This document shows positions 36,263-44,948 of a DNA stretch of 51,406 nucleotides, in pieces. Each line of letters begins with the position of its first letter. Position 1 is the stretch's first letter. Both the position numbers and the translations under genes were made by a program. The stretch is from contig JAKAKJ010000051.1 of assembly GCA_021824575.1 (NCBI GenBank), positions 1 through 51,406 on the forward strand. Reading direction: 5' to 3'. Source of the stretch: Chloroflexota bacterium (GTDB taxonomy: Bacteria; Chloroflexota; Anaerolineae; Anaerolineales; Villigracilaceae). The notes beneath the pieces are model-generated. The model searched no databases. It was not told the origin of the DNA and worked only from the letters and a program-made list of their open reading frames with translations.

Positions 36263-37951
36263 TCATCTTCCAAAAATGCCGGAGGTTAGAACCCATGCGT
36301 AGACACCGGACAATAATACTATCGCGGCTAGAAATCTAAAGAACTTTAACTGCTTGATCCGGCTCCCCATCCGCCTGGAGCTTTCCATCAGTCTTGGAAG
36401 GTCACTCAAATCCCTGATAAGGATTTGAGCAAGGTTCCTCAGGACGGGCGCACTATCCTTCACGAAAGTGATCCCGATATCTGCCGCCCTGAGAGCGATG
36501 CCATCGTTGACGCCATCCCCAACCATTGCAATGCGATCACCGTTCTGTTGAAGTAGCCGGATCAGGAAACCCTTTTGCGACGGCAACAGCCTGGCAAATA
36601 TGGAACAATGAGCAGTTTGCCTTGCAATCTCCACCGGGTCCATCCTGTTGATGGTCCTTCCAGTCAAATATATTTTCGAACCCCGTGCAATACCGCAATC
36701 CTCGGCGACCCTCATTGCCGTTTCGGGTTTATCCCCGGTTAGTAGAATGCTCCTTATTCCTCTTTCTGCCACATCCTTTATTATTTCGCGTACCCCAGCC
36801 TGTAATGGATTCTCCAATTGGAGCAGGCACAGAAATGTGTAATTCTCTGGGGAAACATTGGAATACGCCAAAGCAATGGCAGTGTCCCCATTTGCGTTGA
36901 CTGTCTCGAGGTTTAACAGGTTAGAGTTCAAAAATTCTGCGCCCGCCGTTTTTTGGGTGCCTGCGGCAGTCATATAACTCTTGCATAATTTAAGAATGAC
37001 CTCGGGGTCTCCTTTTGCAAAATAATATTTTTTGCCGTCCCGCTCGAATCCGCTGGCCATATACCGGTTTTCGGAATCAAAAGGCTGGTCATAGATACGT
37101 TTGTAAAGAAGGTGCATATCCTGAAAGTCACTTCCATTTTTCAGGGCATAGGAGATCAACGCTTTGTCCAGTGGATTTGCCGATTCGAGCTTTTCAAAGA
37201 ACAGGACATCATTGCACAAAACACATCCAATTTTGACCCGATCAAATATGCCTTTGCCAACGGCCGATGTGTCATTTGCATCAAACATCTTGTCTGCAAA
37301 ATAAATGGTTTTGACCTCCATCTGACGCGTGGTCAGGACGCCTGTCTTGTCGAAACAGATGGCGCTAATATGGCTCATCCGTTCCAAAGCTCCCGCGTCG
37401 CGTAATTGAATATCCAGATGTTCGAGTTTCCGCAGTTCATTTGAAATCAGCAGACGCCTGAAAAATCTATCATTTTGTAACAATAGAAGAACTGCAGATA
37501 ACAGCAAATAAAAGGCGGCCATGACAATAAGGTTGTCGGACCGTACTGCCTGAACGATAAAAGCCGGCAGGAGCAATCCGACGAGGATCAGGTATTTTTT
37601 CTCGATCATAGGGGAATCGCGGACTTTGTTTTGATCCTCGCTCGGCTGCAGCGCTTTTCCAAATTCTGTCTGTTCGCCGACTGCAACGACGATGCCCTTG
37701 CCCATGCCTTTCGTGATTCGGCTTCCCATATAGATGTCTGCATCATCATCCACCGTTTTAGCAACCGGCATGATTTCACCGGTTATTTCGAATTCATCAA
37801 CTTCCAAACCGTTTGCCTCGACCAATCGGAGGTCGGCGGGGACGATATCTGCTGTCTGCAAAACCACCAAATCCCCCCTGCAAAGCTGGCCGGTGTCAAT
37901 ATTGGTGAGATTTCCATCTTTGATAATTGTCACAGGATTATGTGCCATCAT
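36263..37951 (-). CDS. Minimal P-type ATPase lacking helices M1-M2 and M6 onward
   Basis: 562 residues, first gene under riboswitch 4. Actuator domain: VVLQTADIVPADLRLVEANG and EITGEIMPVAK (TGE 57-59). Two helices follow (about 120-136 and 140-158) where M3-M4 should be, but the Pro-containing ion-site motif of M4 is absent. The P domain is ICFDKTGVLTTRQM (Asp201 to be phosphorylated), with the N domain containing YYFAKGDPEVIL, then LLTGDKPETAMRVAEDCGI and MVGDGVNDGIALRAADIGI. One last helix (FRFLAAIVLLSGVYAWVL) ends the protein. All catalytic motifs are intact, but only three membrane helices remain, so ion transport is doubtful. The start lies about 30 bases after the riboswitch terminator, so the missing N-terminus is not a local deletion artefact. 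Confidence 0.85.
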   Translation of the reverse strand: MMAHNPVTIIKDGNLTNIDTGQLCRGDLVVLQTADIVPADLRLVEANGLEVDEFEITGEIMPVAKTVDDDADIYMGSRITKGMGKGIVVAVGEQTEFGKALQPSEDQNKVRDSPMIEKKYLILVGLLLPAFIVQAVRSDNLIVMAAFYLLLSAVLLLLQNDRFFRRLLISNELRKLEHLDIQLRDAGALERMSHISAICFDKTGVLTTRQMEVKTIYFADKMFDANDTSAVGKGIFDRVKIGCVLCNDVLFFEKLESANPLDKALISYALKNGSDFQDMHLLYKRIYDQPFDSENRYMASGFERDGKKYYFAKGDPEVILKLCKSYMTAAGTQKTAGAEFLNSNLLNLETVNANGDTAIALAYSNVSPENYTFLCLLQLENPLQAGVREIIKDVAERGIRSILLTGDKPETAMRVAEDCGIARGSKIYLTGRTINRMDPVEIARQTAHCSIFARLLPSQKGFLIRLLQQNGDRIAMVGDGVNDGIALRAADIGITFVKDSAPVLRNLAQILIRDLSDLPRLMESSRRMGSRIKQLKFFRFLAAIVLLSGVYAWVLTSGIFGR

Positions 37952-37981
37952 GCGCCATCGTTCTTCGTATGCAAGTGAAAA

Positions 37982-38019
37982 TAAAAAAGCCTCTACTGAA
38001 AATATTTTTCAATAGAGGC
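37982..38019 (-). terminator. Riboswitch-controlled intrinsic terminator 4
   Basis: Minus-strand stem GCCTCTATTGAAA with TTTCAGTAGAGGC around an A/T-rich loop, followed by TTTTTTAT. Confidence 0.88.
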
Positions 38020-38079
38020 CATTAGCCAGAAACCTGACAAAGGCTTTTGTCTTTCACACTGACGAGCCTCATCGTCAGT
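38010..38079 (-). promoter_or_regulatory. Fluoride riboswitch 4 aptamer
   Basis: Minus strand: P2 ACTGACG/CGTCAGT around ATGAGGCT; GAGGC (38070-38066) pairs with GCCTC (38019-38015) as the pseudoknot; the 3' part is GGCTAATGGCCTCTATTG, nearly the same as riboswitch 1. It controls the minimal P-type ATPase, the GTPase fusion and pepD. Confidence 0.94.
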
Positions 38080-38107
38080 ATGCCTTTGGGTATGTTTTTC
38101 TGTCAAA

Positions 38108-38116
38108 ATTATAACA
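38108..38116 (-). promoter_or_regulatory. Extended -10 promoter of fluoride unit 4
   Basis: Minus strand TG-T-TATAAT about 29 bases before the aptamer, the same nine bases as in unit 2. A TGGGTGTT arm of a hairpin overlaps it. Confidence 0.55.
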
Positions 38117-38147
38117 CCCACCCTGAGCTTCTTGTTGGGTGTTTTTT
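38114..38147 (+). terminator. Hairpin with T-run in the divergent spacer before gap
   Basis: Plus strand AACACCCA...TGGGTGTT stem followed by TTTTT. No gene ends just upstream on this strand, so it is either a leader attenuator for gap, a stop for stray antisense transcripts from riboswitch 4, or a structural element next to the minus-strand promoter. Confidence 0.45.
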
Positions 38148-38251
38148 AGCTGGCGAAAATTTGCCCGAGGCCGTACCTGTGACAAATTGCAGTAGCCAAA
38201 CCCGTTCCTTTGAATTAGAATTCACAAACAACTTAACATTTGGAGGATACC

Positions 38252-39310
38252 ATGACAACAAAAGTTGGCATAAACGGTTTCGGCCGTATTGGACGTCAGG
38301 TGTTGAAGGCGATTCGCGATTACTATCCCAATGAATTGGAAGTGGTTGCGTTCAATGATATCGGCGACATGCCGACGATGGCACACCTGCTCAAATACGA
38401 CTCGAACTATGGGCGCTTCAACGGCACAGTCGAAGTTGCCGAAGACGGTTTGCACATTGACGGCAGGAAGATCAAAGCCTTCAAAGAGACCGATCCCGCC
38501 GCGATCCCGTGGGGCGATCTGGGCGTGGACATCGTGATCGAATCGACCGGCCTGTTTACGATCAAGGAAGACGGCGTGAACAAGAAAGGCAAGACGGTCA
38601 AGGGTGCGGTCAATCACATCACGAAGGGCGGCGCAAAGAAAGTCATCATCTCCGCGCCTGCTGAAGGCGAAGACTTGACCATTGTGCTGGGCGTCAACGA
38701 AGATAAGTATGATCCGAAGAAACATCATGTTCTGTCCAACGCTTCCTGCACAACGAACGGCCTGGCTCCAGCCGTGAAAGTTGCTCACGACAATTTCAAG
38801 ATTGTGCGCGGCTTCATGACGACCATCCATTCGTACACGAATGACCAGAAGATTCTCGACCTGCCGCACTCAGACTTGCGCCGGGCGCGCGCTGCCGCGA
38901 TGAACATCATCCCGACTTCAACCGGCGCGGCAAAAGCCTTGAAGCTGGTCATCCCCGATATGGCAGGCAGACTCGATGGTTATGCTTTGCGCGTTCCCAC
39001 TTCGACTGTTTCGATTATTGATTTGACGGCTGAATTTGAAACAGCAACAACCACCGATGAATTGCGCCAGGCTTATCGCGATGCCGCGAAAACACCTCGC
39101 CTCAAAGGGATTTTGCAGGCTGTAGATGAACCGCTGGTCAGCATTGATTACAAGGGTGACCCGCACTCTTCATCTGTTGACTTGCCGTTCACACAAGTGC
39201 TCGGTAAAGAAAAGAGCACCTTTGCCAAGATTGTGGCTTGGTATGACAACGAATGGGGTTACTCTGTCCGCACTGCCGATCTCGCGGCGTTGGTCGCAAA
39301 ATCTCTCTGA
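38252..39310 (+). CDS. gap: Glyceraldehyde-3-phosphate dehydrogenase
   Basis: 352 residues from the ATG at 38252 with a strong GGAGG site. Oxidises glyceraldehyde-3-phosphate to 1,3-bisphosphoglycerate with NAD(P). Motifs: [18 protein letters not shown] (Rossmann), [45 protein letters not shown], catalytic Cys in [24 protein letters not shown] with the active-site His nearby, [21 protein letters not shown], and the C-terminal [15 protein letters not shown]. It opens the gap-pgk-kinase-tpiA cluster and is divergent from the riboswitch 4 unit. Confidence 0.97.
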   Translation: MTTKVGINGFGRIGRQVLKAIRDYYPNELEVVAFNDIGDMPTMAHLLKYDSNYGRFNGTVEVAEDGLHIDGRKIKAFKETDPAAIPWGDLGVDIVIESTGLFTIKEDGVNKKGKTVKGAVNHITKGGAKKVIISAPAEGEDLTIVLGVNEDKYDPKKHHVLSNASCTTNGLAPAVKVAHDNFKIVRGFMTTIHSYTNDQKILDLPHSDLRRARAAAMNIIPTSTGAAKALKLVIPDMAGRLDGYALRVPTSTVSIIDLTAEFETATTTDELRQAYRDAAKTPRLKGILQAVDEPLVSIDYKGDPHSSSVDLPFTQVLGKEKSTFAKIVAWYDNEWGYSVRTADLAALVAKSL

Positions 39311-39316
39311 TAAATC

Positions 39317-39347
39317 AGTAGGGGCACAGCGACGCTGTGCCCCTACT
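39317..39347. repeat. Perfect intergenic inverted repeat between gap and pgk
   Basis: GTAGGGGCACAGCG (39318-39331), one base, then CGCTGTGCCCCTAC (39333-39346): 14 complementary bases. It fills almost all of the gap/pgk spacer. It may stop part of the transcription, protect the gap mRNA end, or be a REP/MITE-like mobile repeat. Confidence 0.85.
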
Positions 39348-39357
39348 TTATACAACC

Positions 39358-40530
39358 ATGAACAAAAAAACTGTAAAAGATATTGATCTCAAAGGCAAGC
39401 GCGTGTTAATGCGCGTGGATTTCAACGTGCCGATGCAGGATGGCAAAGTCACGGACGATAAACGCATCAGAGCCTCACTGCCGACCATTCAATATGTGTT
39501 GGATCAGGGTGCGTCATTGATTCTGATGAGTCATCTTGGGCGACCGAAGGGCGGGCCGGACCCGGAATTCAGCCTGCGCGCCGCCTCGGAAGTTTTGGCT
39601 TCGCTGTTGGGAAAGCCCGTCAAGATGGCGCCCGATTGCGTTGGCCCCCAAGTCGAGAAGATGGCGAAGGCGCTCAAGCCCGGCGAAGTGCTGATGCTGG
39701 AGAATACGCGCTTCCATGCCGGCGAAGAAAAGAACGATCTCGATCTTGCGAAGCAAATGGCTTCGTTAGGTGACGTTTATGTCAATGACGCGTTTGGTTC
39801 AGCGCATCGCGCACATTCTTCAACGGAAGGTGTGGCGCATTTCCTTCCAGCGGTCTCTGGTTTTTTGATGGAACAGGAACTGGAATATCTTGGACGCGCC
39901 GTTTCGAATCCTGAGCATCCATACATTGCCATTCTTGGCGGAGCAAAAATCAGCGACAAGATTCTTGTTGTGGAAACTTTGCTTTCAAAATGCGATAAAC
40001 TCATCATCGGCGGCGGCATGGCGAACACGTTCCTCGCTGCAAAAGGCTACAACATGCAGGATAGCCTCGTCGAAGCTGGTTCGGTGGATACCGCGAAGTC
40101 CATTATGTCAAAAGCAGGCAGCAAATTGTTGTTGCCTGTGGACGCGGTCATCGCCGATAAATTCGAAGCCGATGCAAATAGCAAAGTCGTGGACGCGGAT
40201 AAAGTCCCGGCTGGCTGGCGCATCATGGACATCGGGCCGAAATCTGTCAGCGAATTCAAAGCCGCGTTGAACGGCGCCAAGTTGATCGTCTGGAATGGAC
40301 CGATGGGCGTCTTCGAGATGCCGAAGTTCGCAGAGGGCACATTCGCCATCGCAAAGTTGTTGGCTGAATCCGGTGCGACGACCGTCATCGGCGGCGGCGA
40401 CTCTGCCAGCGCGGTCAAGAAGGCAGGCGTTGCCAAACAGATGACGCACGTTTCAACCGGCGGCGGTGCGTCGCTTGAATTTTTGGAAGGGAAAGAATTG
40501 CCGGGTGTGGCGGCATTGCTTGATAAATAG
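39358..40530 (+). CDS. pgk: Phosphoglycerate kinase
   Basis: 390 residues from ATG 39358; an earlier in-frame start lies within the hairpin. Transfers phosphate from 1,3-bisphosphoglycerate to ADP. Motifs: [110 protein letters not shown], and the nucleotide-binding [14 protein letters not shown] with [20 protein letters not shown]. Length is standard. Confidence 0.97.
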   Translation: MNKKTVKDIDLKGKRVLMRVDFNVPMQDGKVTDDKRIRASLPTIQYVLDQGASLILMSHLGRPKGGPDPEFSLRAASEVLASLLGKPVKMAPDCVGPQVEKMAKALKPGEVLMLENTRFHAGEEKNDLDLAKQMASLGDVYVNDAFGSAHRAHSSTEGVAHFLPAVSGFLMEQELEYLGRAVSNPEHPYIAILGGAKISDKILVVETLLSKCDKLIIGGGMANTFLAAKGYNMQDSLVEAGSVDTAKSIMSKAGSKLLLPVDAVIADKFEADANSKVVDADKVPAGWRIMDIGPKSVSEFKAALNGAKLIVWNGPMGVFEMPKFAEGTFAIAKLLAESGATTVIGGGDSASAVKKAGVAKQMTHVSTGGGASLEFLEGKELPGVAALLDK

Positions 40531-40558
40531 CTGAGAAGCGAAAACAAAAGTATTCTGG

Positions 40559-40612
40559 AATGCGAAGTCTTCGCGAAGTATCCTGCGGATAAGACTTCGC
40601 ATTTCGTTTGTT
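40559..40612 (+). terminator. Long hairpin with T-rich tail after pgk
   Basis: AATGCGAAGTCTT (40559-40571) pairs with AAGACTTCGCATT (40591-40603), 13 pairs, loop with a smaller nested CGC...GCG, then TCGTTTGTTT. Probably the pgk terminator; its REP-like look also fits a repeat. Confidence 0.6.
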
Positions 40613-40658
40613 TACACGCGCATAACATCACGTTGATTTTCAGGCAACTCATCTGCGT

Positions 40659-40664
40659 TATAAT
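40659..40664 (+). promoter_or_regulatory. Candidate -10 of the Ser/Thr kinase gene
   Basis: TATAAT 29 bases before the ATG at 40694; a TTGATT lies upstream at about 20-base spacing, longer than ideal. GGGAG ribosome site follows. Confidence 0.4.
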
Positions 40665-40693
40665 GATGCCAATTTCGTGACGGGAGCGCGTGA

Positions 40694-42463
40694 ATGTCTT
40701 TTAACGTTGGTGAGAACGTCGGGCCATATCGGATCATTGAACAGCTTGGCCAGGGCGGTATGGCGACTGTTTATAAAGCCTATCATCCCGCGCTTGACCG
40801 TTATGTGGCGCTCAAGGCTTTACATCCCGCGTTCGGCGAAGACCCGAATTTCCTGGCGCGTTTTCAGCGGGAGGCCCGGCTCGTCGCCAAACTTGAACAC
40901 CCAAATATTGTCCCTGTTTATGATTATGCGGAGCATGAGGGCCGCCCATATTTGGTTATGAAATTCATCGAGGGGGATACGCTCAAGGCGCGTCTGACAC
41001 AAGGCCCGTTAAGTGCAAACGAAATTGACAAAGTGGTTGAATCGGTCGGCGCGGCGCTGGGATACGCTCACAAGCAGGGCGTTCTTCACCGCGATATTAA
41101 ACCGTCCAATGTTCTGTTAGCCGCTGATGGGCAAATCTATCTGGCGGATTTTGGTTTGGCGCGCATCGCACAGTCTGGCGAATCGACTCTTTCGTCCGAT
41201 ATGATCATGGGTACGCCGCAATATATTTCGCCGGAACAGGCGATGGGCAAGAAGGACCTCGACGAAGGCACGGATATCTATTCCTTTGGCGTGATGTTAT
41301 ATGAAATCGTTGTCGGGCAGGTTCCGTTCAACGCGGACACGCCGTTCTCCATCATTCACGATCACATTTACTCGCCCCTGCCGATGCCGCGCGACATCAA
41401 TCCGAAGATCCCCGAAAGCGTGGAGCGGGTTTTGTTGAAGGCACTGGCAAAAGAACGCGCGGATCGCTATCCGGATGTCGCGTCGCTGGTCGCGGCGTTC
41501 AAGGACGCGTGGATCGAGGCCGGCGTCCCGATGCAGGGATCGGCCATCACGATGCGCCCGGCTTCGCTGAAGGCGGCCCCTACAAAAACAGCATCGCCTG
41601 CCGCGGAAACGGTAGCCGCCAAAGGCGTCCCCGAAAAGAAGCGGTTGGTCTGGCCTTTTATCGCGGCCGGAATCTTATTGCTGATATGTGCTGCGGTCAT
41701 TGTTCTTGCATTCCGCGGCAATCGTCTGCTGCGCGGGTCGAATCCTCCCGCGCCCACTGCGCCGGTCGCCATCGTTTCCACACCGATTGAACCTGCAGCC
41801 GCACCAGCACAGCTCACGCCGACATCCGAACCGACGCTCCCGCCAGCGGTTGCGACTGCGGTGAGCGCCGCGACTCAAAATCCAACCGATCCTTCGGTTG
41901 CTCTCGCACTTGCGCTGGCGTATTGGGATGCCAAAGAAAATTCACTGGCTTTGCAGACTCTGGCGAAAGCCGCAGATTTGGCGGGAACATCCAACACACA
42001 ATTCTTTCAGAATGCGGGCGATCAATTCAAACAACGTCAGGCGTGGATTGCGGCCGCGGCGATGTATTTGCGCGCGCTCAAGTCATTGGGACCAAGCGGA
42101 AAGGCGCCGCAGGGACTCGTCGAGAATTATCATGAAGCGCTTTACAACGCCTCGGTGCTGCCGGAGTTTAGTTCGTATCTGCCGGTCGCAGATTTGAGCC
42201 GCGTCGAACAGCCAATGGCGATGGTCGCGCAAGCGCGCAATCTTTATTACAACGGCAGCGCAGAGGAAGCTCATTCGATCTTGAATGAAGTCAAACGCTT
42301 GAAGCCGGGCATGCCCGAAGCCACTCTGCTCGAAGCGGAGATGGATGCCAAGGAAGGCAATTCTTTTCAAGCCAAACAAAATCTCAACATTTTGTTGAGC
42401 AATCTCAACACGCCGGATTGGATTAGTCAGGAAGCTCAACAGCTTTTGAATAAGATTCCATAA
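40694..42463 (+). CDS. PknB-like Ser/Thr protein kinase with membrane helix and TPR-like outer domain
   Basis: 589 residues. Kinase domain about 12-275: glycine loop LGQGGMATVYKAYH, VALKALHP (Lys), GVLHRDIKPSNVLLA (catalytic loop), LADFGLARIA (DFG), MGTPQYISPEQAMG, TDIYSFGVMLYEIVVGQVPF. A juxtamembrane linker rich in Ala/Thr is followed by one helix (WPFIAAGILLLICAAVIVLAF, about 318-338), a Pro/Thr linker, and a C-terminal outer part of helical pairs (ALAYWDAKENSLALQTLAKAADL, AAAMYLRALKSLGP, EEAHSILNEVKRLKPG) that resembles TPR repeats. Hanks-type kinases of this layout often sense envelope state. It lies inside the glycolytic cluster between pgk and tpiA. Confidence 0.92.
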   Translation: MSFNVGENVGPYRIIEQLGQGGMATVYKAYHPALDRYVALKALHPAFGEDPNFLARFQREARLVAKLEHPNIVPVYDYAEHEGRPYLVMKFIEGDTLKARLTQGPLSANEIDKVVESVGAALGYAHKQGVLHRDIKPSNVLLAADGQIYLADFGLARIAQSGESTLSSDMIMGTPQYISPEQAMGKKDLDEGTDIYSFGVMLYEIVVGQVPFNADTPFSIIHDHIYSPLPMPRDINPKIPESVERVLLKALAKERADRYPDVASLVAAFKDAWIEAGVPMQGSAITMRPASLKAAPTKTASPAAETVAAKGVPEKKRLVWPFIAAGILLLICAAVIVLAFRGNRLLRGSNPPAPTAPVAIVSTPIEPAAAPAQLTPTSEPTLPPAVATAVSAATQNPTDPSVALALALAYWDAKENSLALQTLAKAADLAGTSNTQFFQNAGDQFKQRQAWIAAAAMYLRALKSLGPSGKAPQGLVENYHEALYNASVLPEFSSYLPVADLSRVEQPMAMVAQARNLYYNGSAEEAHSILNEVKRLKPGMPEATLLEAEMDAKEGNSFQAKQNLNILLSNLNTPDWISQEAQQLLNKIP

Positions 42464-42467
42464 AATT

Positions 42468-42496
42468 TGTAAGTCGGATTGCCAACCCGACTTACA
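42468..42496. repeat. Intergenic inverted repeat between kinase gene and tpiA
   Basis: TGTAAGTCGG (42468-42477) and CCGACTTACA (42487-42496), 10 pairs around a 9-base loop. Likely a REP-like element; no T-run for a terminator. Confidence 0.7.
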
Positions 42497-42531
42497 GCTT
42501 TATGGTGAAAATTCTGTGGAAGGGAAATAAG

Positions 42532-43293
42532 ATGCGTACACCGTTTGTTGCCGGAAATTGGAAGATGAATAAGACTGTTGAGGAAGCCCGCAATCTGGTC
42601 TACTCGATGTCTGCAAAACTACGTGAGATTCAAAGCGTGGAAAAAGTTTTGTGTCCGCCGTTCACGTCGCTGCTGGCAATCTCAGGATTGCTCGAAGGCA
42701 CCGGCATCGGCCTCGGCGCGCAAAATATGTATTGGGAAGAAAAAGGCGCGTTCACTGGCGAAGTCTCACCGGCGATGGTCAAGGAACTTTGCCAATACGC
42801 CATCATCGGACATTCGGAGCGCCGCGCATATTTTGGCGAGACAGATGAGACCGTGAACAAAAAAGTCAAAGCCGCGCAGACGTTTGATGTGACTCCGATT
42901 GTGTGCGTCGGTGAGACGCTCGAACAATACGAATCAAACCGGACGAGTGAAGTGGTCGCGCGTCAAATCAAGTTTGGTCTGGCTGACGTTTCTCCCGCGT
43001 TCGCGCCGCGCATTGTCGTCGCGTATGAACCCGTCTGGGCGATTGGCACGGGTAAAGCTTCGAGTGGAGAAAATGCGAATGGCGTGGTGAGCAAGGTCAT
43101 TCGTCCCGCGCTGACCGAATTATTCGGCGCACAGACCGCGCAAGCCATCCGCGTTTTATACGGCGGTTCGGTCACTGCATCCAACGCGTCCGAATTCTTT
43201 GGTCAATCCGAAATTGACGGCGCGTTAGTCGGCGGCGCAAGTTTGAAAGTGGATGAGTTCGTTGCCATCACAATGGCCGCGTCGAAACGTTAA
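42532..43293 (+). CDS. tpiA: Triosephosphate isomerase
   Basis: 253 residues from ATG 42532, preceded by GGAAGGG. Interconverts dihydroxyacetone phosphate and glyceraldehyde-3-phosphate. Motifs: VAGNWKMNKTVEEA (catalytic Lys), GAQNMYWEEKGAFTGEVSPAMVKE, IIGHSERRAYFGETDE (catalytic His), IVVAYEPVWAIGTGKASS (catalytic Glu and flexible loop), VLYGGSVTASNASEFF, IDGALVGGASLKVDEFVAI. Completes the gap-pgk-tpi set. Confidence 0.97.
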   Translation: MRTPFVAGNWKMNKTVEEARNLVYSMSAKLREIQSVEKVLCPPFTSLLAISGLLEGTGIGLGAQNMYWEEKGAFTGEVSPAMVKELCQYAIIGHSERRAYFGETDETVNKKVKAAQTFDVTPIVCVGETLEQYESNRTSEVVARQIKFGLADVSPAFAPRIVVAYEPVWAIGTGKASSGENANGVVSKVIRPALTELFGAQTAQAIRVLYGGSVTASNASEFFGQSEIDGALVGGASLKVDEFVAITMAASKR

Positions 43294-43332
43294 TCAGGAT
43301 GTCGCTGCGAAGCGCCTGTAACTCGTAGGGGA

Positions 43333-43386
43333 TGGATCATGGAGTATGGATGTTAACCATGATCCATGAACTATGATCCACGATCC
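43333..43386. repeat. Short inverted and direct repeats between tpiA and the M50-like gene
   Basis: TGGATCATGG (43333-43342) pairs with CCATGATCCA (43357-43366), followed by two more partial ATGATCCA/CGATCCA copies. Looks like a simple tandem/inverted repeat array that may form alternative hairpins. Confidence 0.55.
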
Positions 43387-43392
43387 AATTCC

Positions 43393-44151
43393 ATGCTCAC
43401 ACAATTCGATGGATTGCTCTGGTTCATCTTGATGCTTTTGCCGCTGGTGTTTCTCCAGCGGTTTTTGCATCGCGAAATCCAGGCCGTCTTTTTGATCCTG
43501 AGCCGCAGTTCTGAATTTACCATCGCGTTGTTCTCGATCATTTTTTTGCCGGGCGTGTTCCTGCACGAGTTCAGCCATTATTTGATGGCTGTGGTTTTGG
43601 GTGTGCCCGCTGCGCGCTTTTCGCTCATCCCGCAAATGCTGCCGAACGGACGATTACAGCTTGGTTATGTTGAAACCGCCAAAACGGACATGATCCGCGA
43701 TTCGTTGATCGGCGCCGCGCCGTTGATCGCGGGAACAGCGCTTGTAGCTTTTATCGCAGCAACGCGTTTGGAATTACTGCCAATATGGGACGCGTTGCGA
43801 AACGGTCAATTGAATTTGGTCTGGCTTGGGATTACGCTGTTGCCGCAAGTCAGGGATTTTCCGCTTTGGTTTTATCTTGCGTTTACGGTTAGCAGTACGA
43901 TGCTTCCGTCGCAGTCGGATCGTCACGCGTGGCTCCCGCTGGGTGTCGTGATCGCAATTTTGCTTGCATTAGCGGTGCTGGCTGGCGCCGGGCCGTGGAT
44001 GCTGTCGAATCTCGAACCATCGTTGAATACATTTCTTCGTTCGGTGGCGGTGATCGTCGGGTTGAGCGCGGCGTTGCATGCCGTGTTGATTGTTCCGGTT
44101 TTCATTCTTCACAAGATACTGGCGAAAATTACCGGCGTGGACATTAAGTGA
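43393..44151 (+). CDS. M50-like membrane metalloprotease
   Basis: 252 residues from ATG 43393 (the earlier in-frame ATG lies in the repeat region). About six hydrophobic helices are visible. HEFSHY in helix 2-3 (LPGVFLHEFSHYLMAVVLGV) gives a zinc-binding HExxH, as in site-2-protease-like M50 enzymes. A second conserved Asp appears in the YVETAKTDMIRDSLIGAAPLIAG segment, the region of the usual third ligand/NPDG motif. It could process membrane-anchored regulators, but lacks a PDZ domain. Some distant members of this fold are not proteases. Confidence 0.7.
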   Translation: MLTQFDGLLWFILMLLPLVFLQRFLHREIQAVFLILSRSSEFTIALFSIIFLPGVFLHEFSHYLMAVVLGVPAARFSLIPQMLPNGRLQLGYVETAKTDMIRDSLIGAAPLIAGTALVAFIAATRLELLPIWDALRNGQLNLVWLGITLLPQVRDFPLWFYLAFTVSSTMLPSQSDRHAWLPLGVVIAILLALAVLAGAGPWMLSNLEPSLNTFLRSVAVIVGLSAALHAVLIVPVFILHKILAKITGVDIK

Positions 44152-44185
44152 TCCGCAGATTCCGCAGAATTGAAAAATCCGCGGA

Positions 44186-44914
44186 TTATATTTTCTTCCA
44201 TCGTGTGATCAGCATCTTTGCCCGGACGCGCAAGCGAGCATCGGCATTAGCCACCACCCACGTCGAGCGGATGTTTTTCCATGTATCTTCGTCAACTGTG
44301 ATGAAGTCCACCCACTCTTCATCAACGAACTCTTTCATTTCATTTGGCGAATCCCAGTAATAAAATAATGGAAAGAATTCCTCCTGTTCGCGGGCGAACT
44401 GCTTTTGCGCCTCGGCCCATGCCATCGCTTCGTTTGCCGCCCGATCATCTTCCAGCCCAATTGTTAAGTCGGTGACTCTTCCCGCTTCTTTGATCTCGCG
44501 GCTCGACGCGACTTCAATTTGCCAGCGATCCGCCAGCGGACGCAGGTCAATCAAGGTGCCGTTCGGCACAAGCACGCGATGGATCTCGTTCAGGGCATGG
44601 ACCATGCCCGCATGTGCAATTCATCAGAGCGACCAGGCTAGAATCGCAATATCGAATTTTTCTTTTGCAAACGGGATGTGAATCGAATCGGCGCGTGTAA
44701 ATGCAACAGGTAAATCAGAAGGACGATCAATCGTCGCCACGCGTAAATCATCTGCGTTGAGATCAATCCCCGCGACAAATTTTGCTTCTTTTGCATATCG
44801 CCACGTCAAGCGTCCATCGCCGCAGCCGATTTCAAACACGCGCTTGCCGTTGAAATCAACAAAGCGATGCAAAGTTTTTGTTTCGCAATGTTCAGGGTCT
44901 TTTTGGATGGACAT
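44186..44914 (-). pseudogene. Class I SAM-dependent methyltransferase with two adjacent in-frame TGA codons
   Basis: One continuous frame on the minus strand, interrupted only by TGA TGA at 44626-44621. Before the stops: SAM site VFEIGCGDGRLTWRYAKEA, acidic GIDLNADDL, FTRADSIHIPF and FDIAILAWSL. After them, in the same frame: IAHAGMVHALNEIHRVLVPNGTLIDLRPL, typical of the strand 4-5 region, and a C-terminal half to 44186. There is no other lesion. Either a recent nonsense pair has killed the gene, making two fragments (44624-44914 and 44186-44605), or UGA is recoded, for example as selenocysteine; a hairpin with a GGTC loop lies at 44609-44593. Substrate unknown. Confidence 0.7.
44593..44609 (-). 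repeat. Hairpin just downstream of the tandem TGA codons
   Basis: GGGCATG-GTC-CATGCCC, seven pairs, with its GGT at positions about 21-23 counted from the second TGA. Placement and the GGU in the loop resemble a bacterial SECIS element, but the stem has no bulged U. Confidence 0.5.
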
Positions 44915-44948
44915 AAATAGCTATTATCTCTTTAAATAGTATTTTGTC

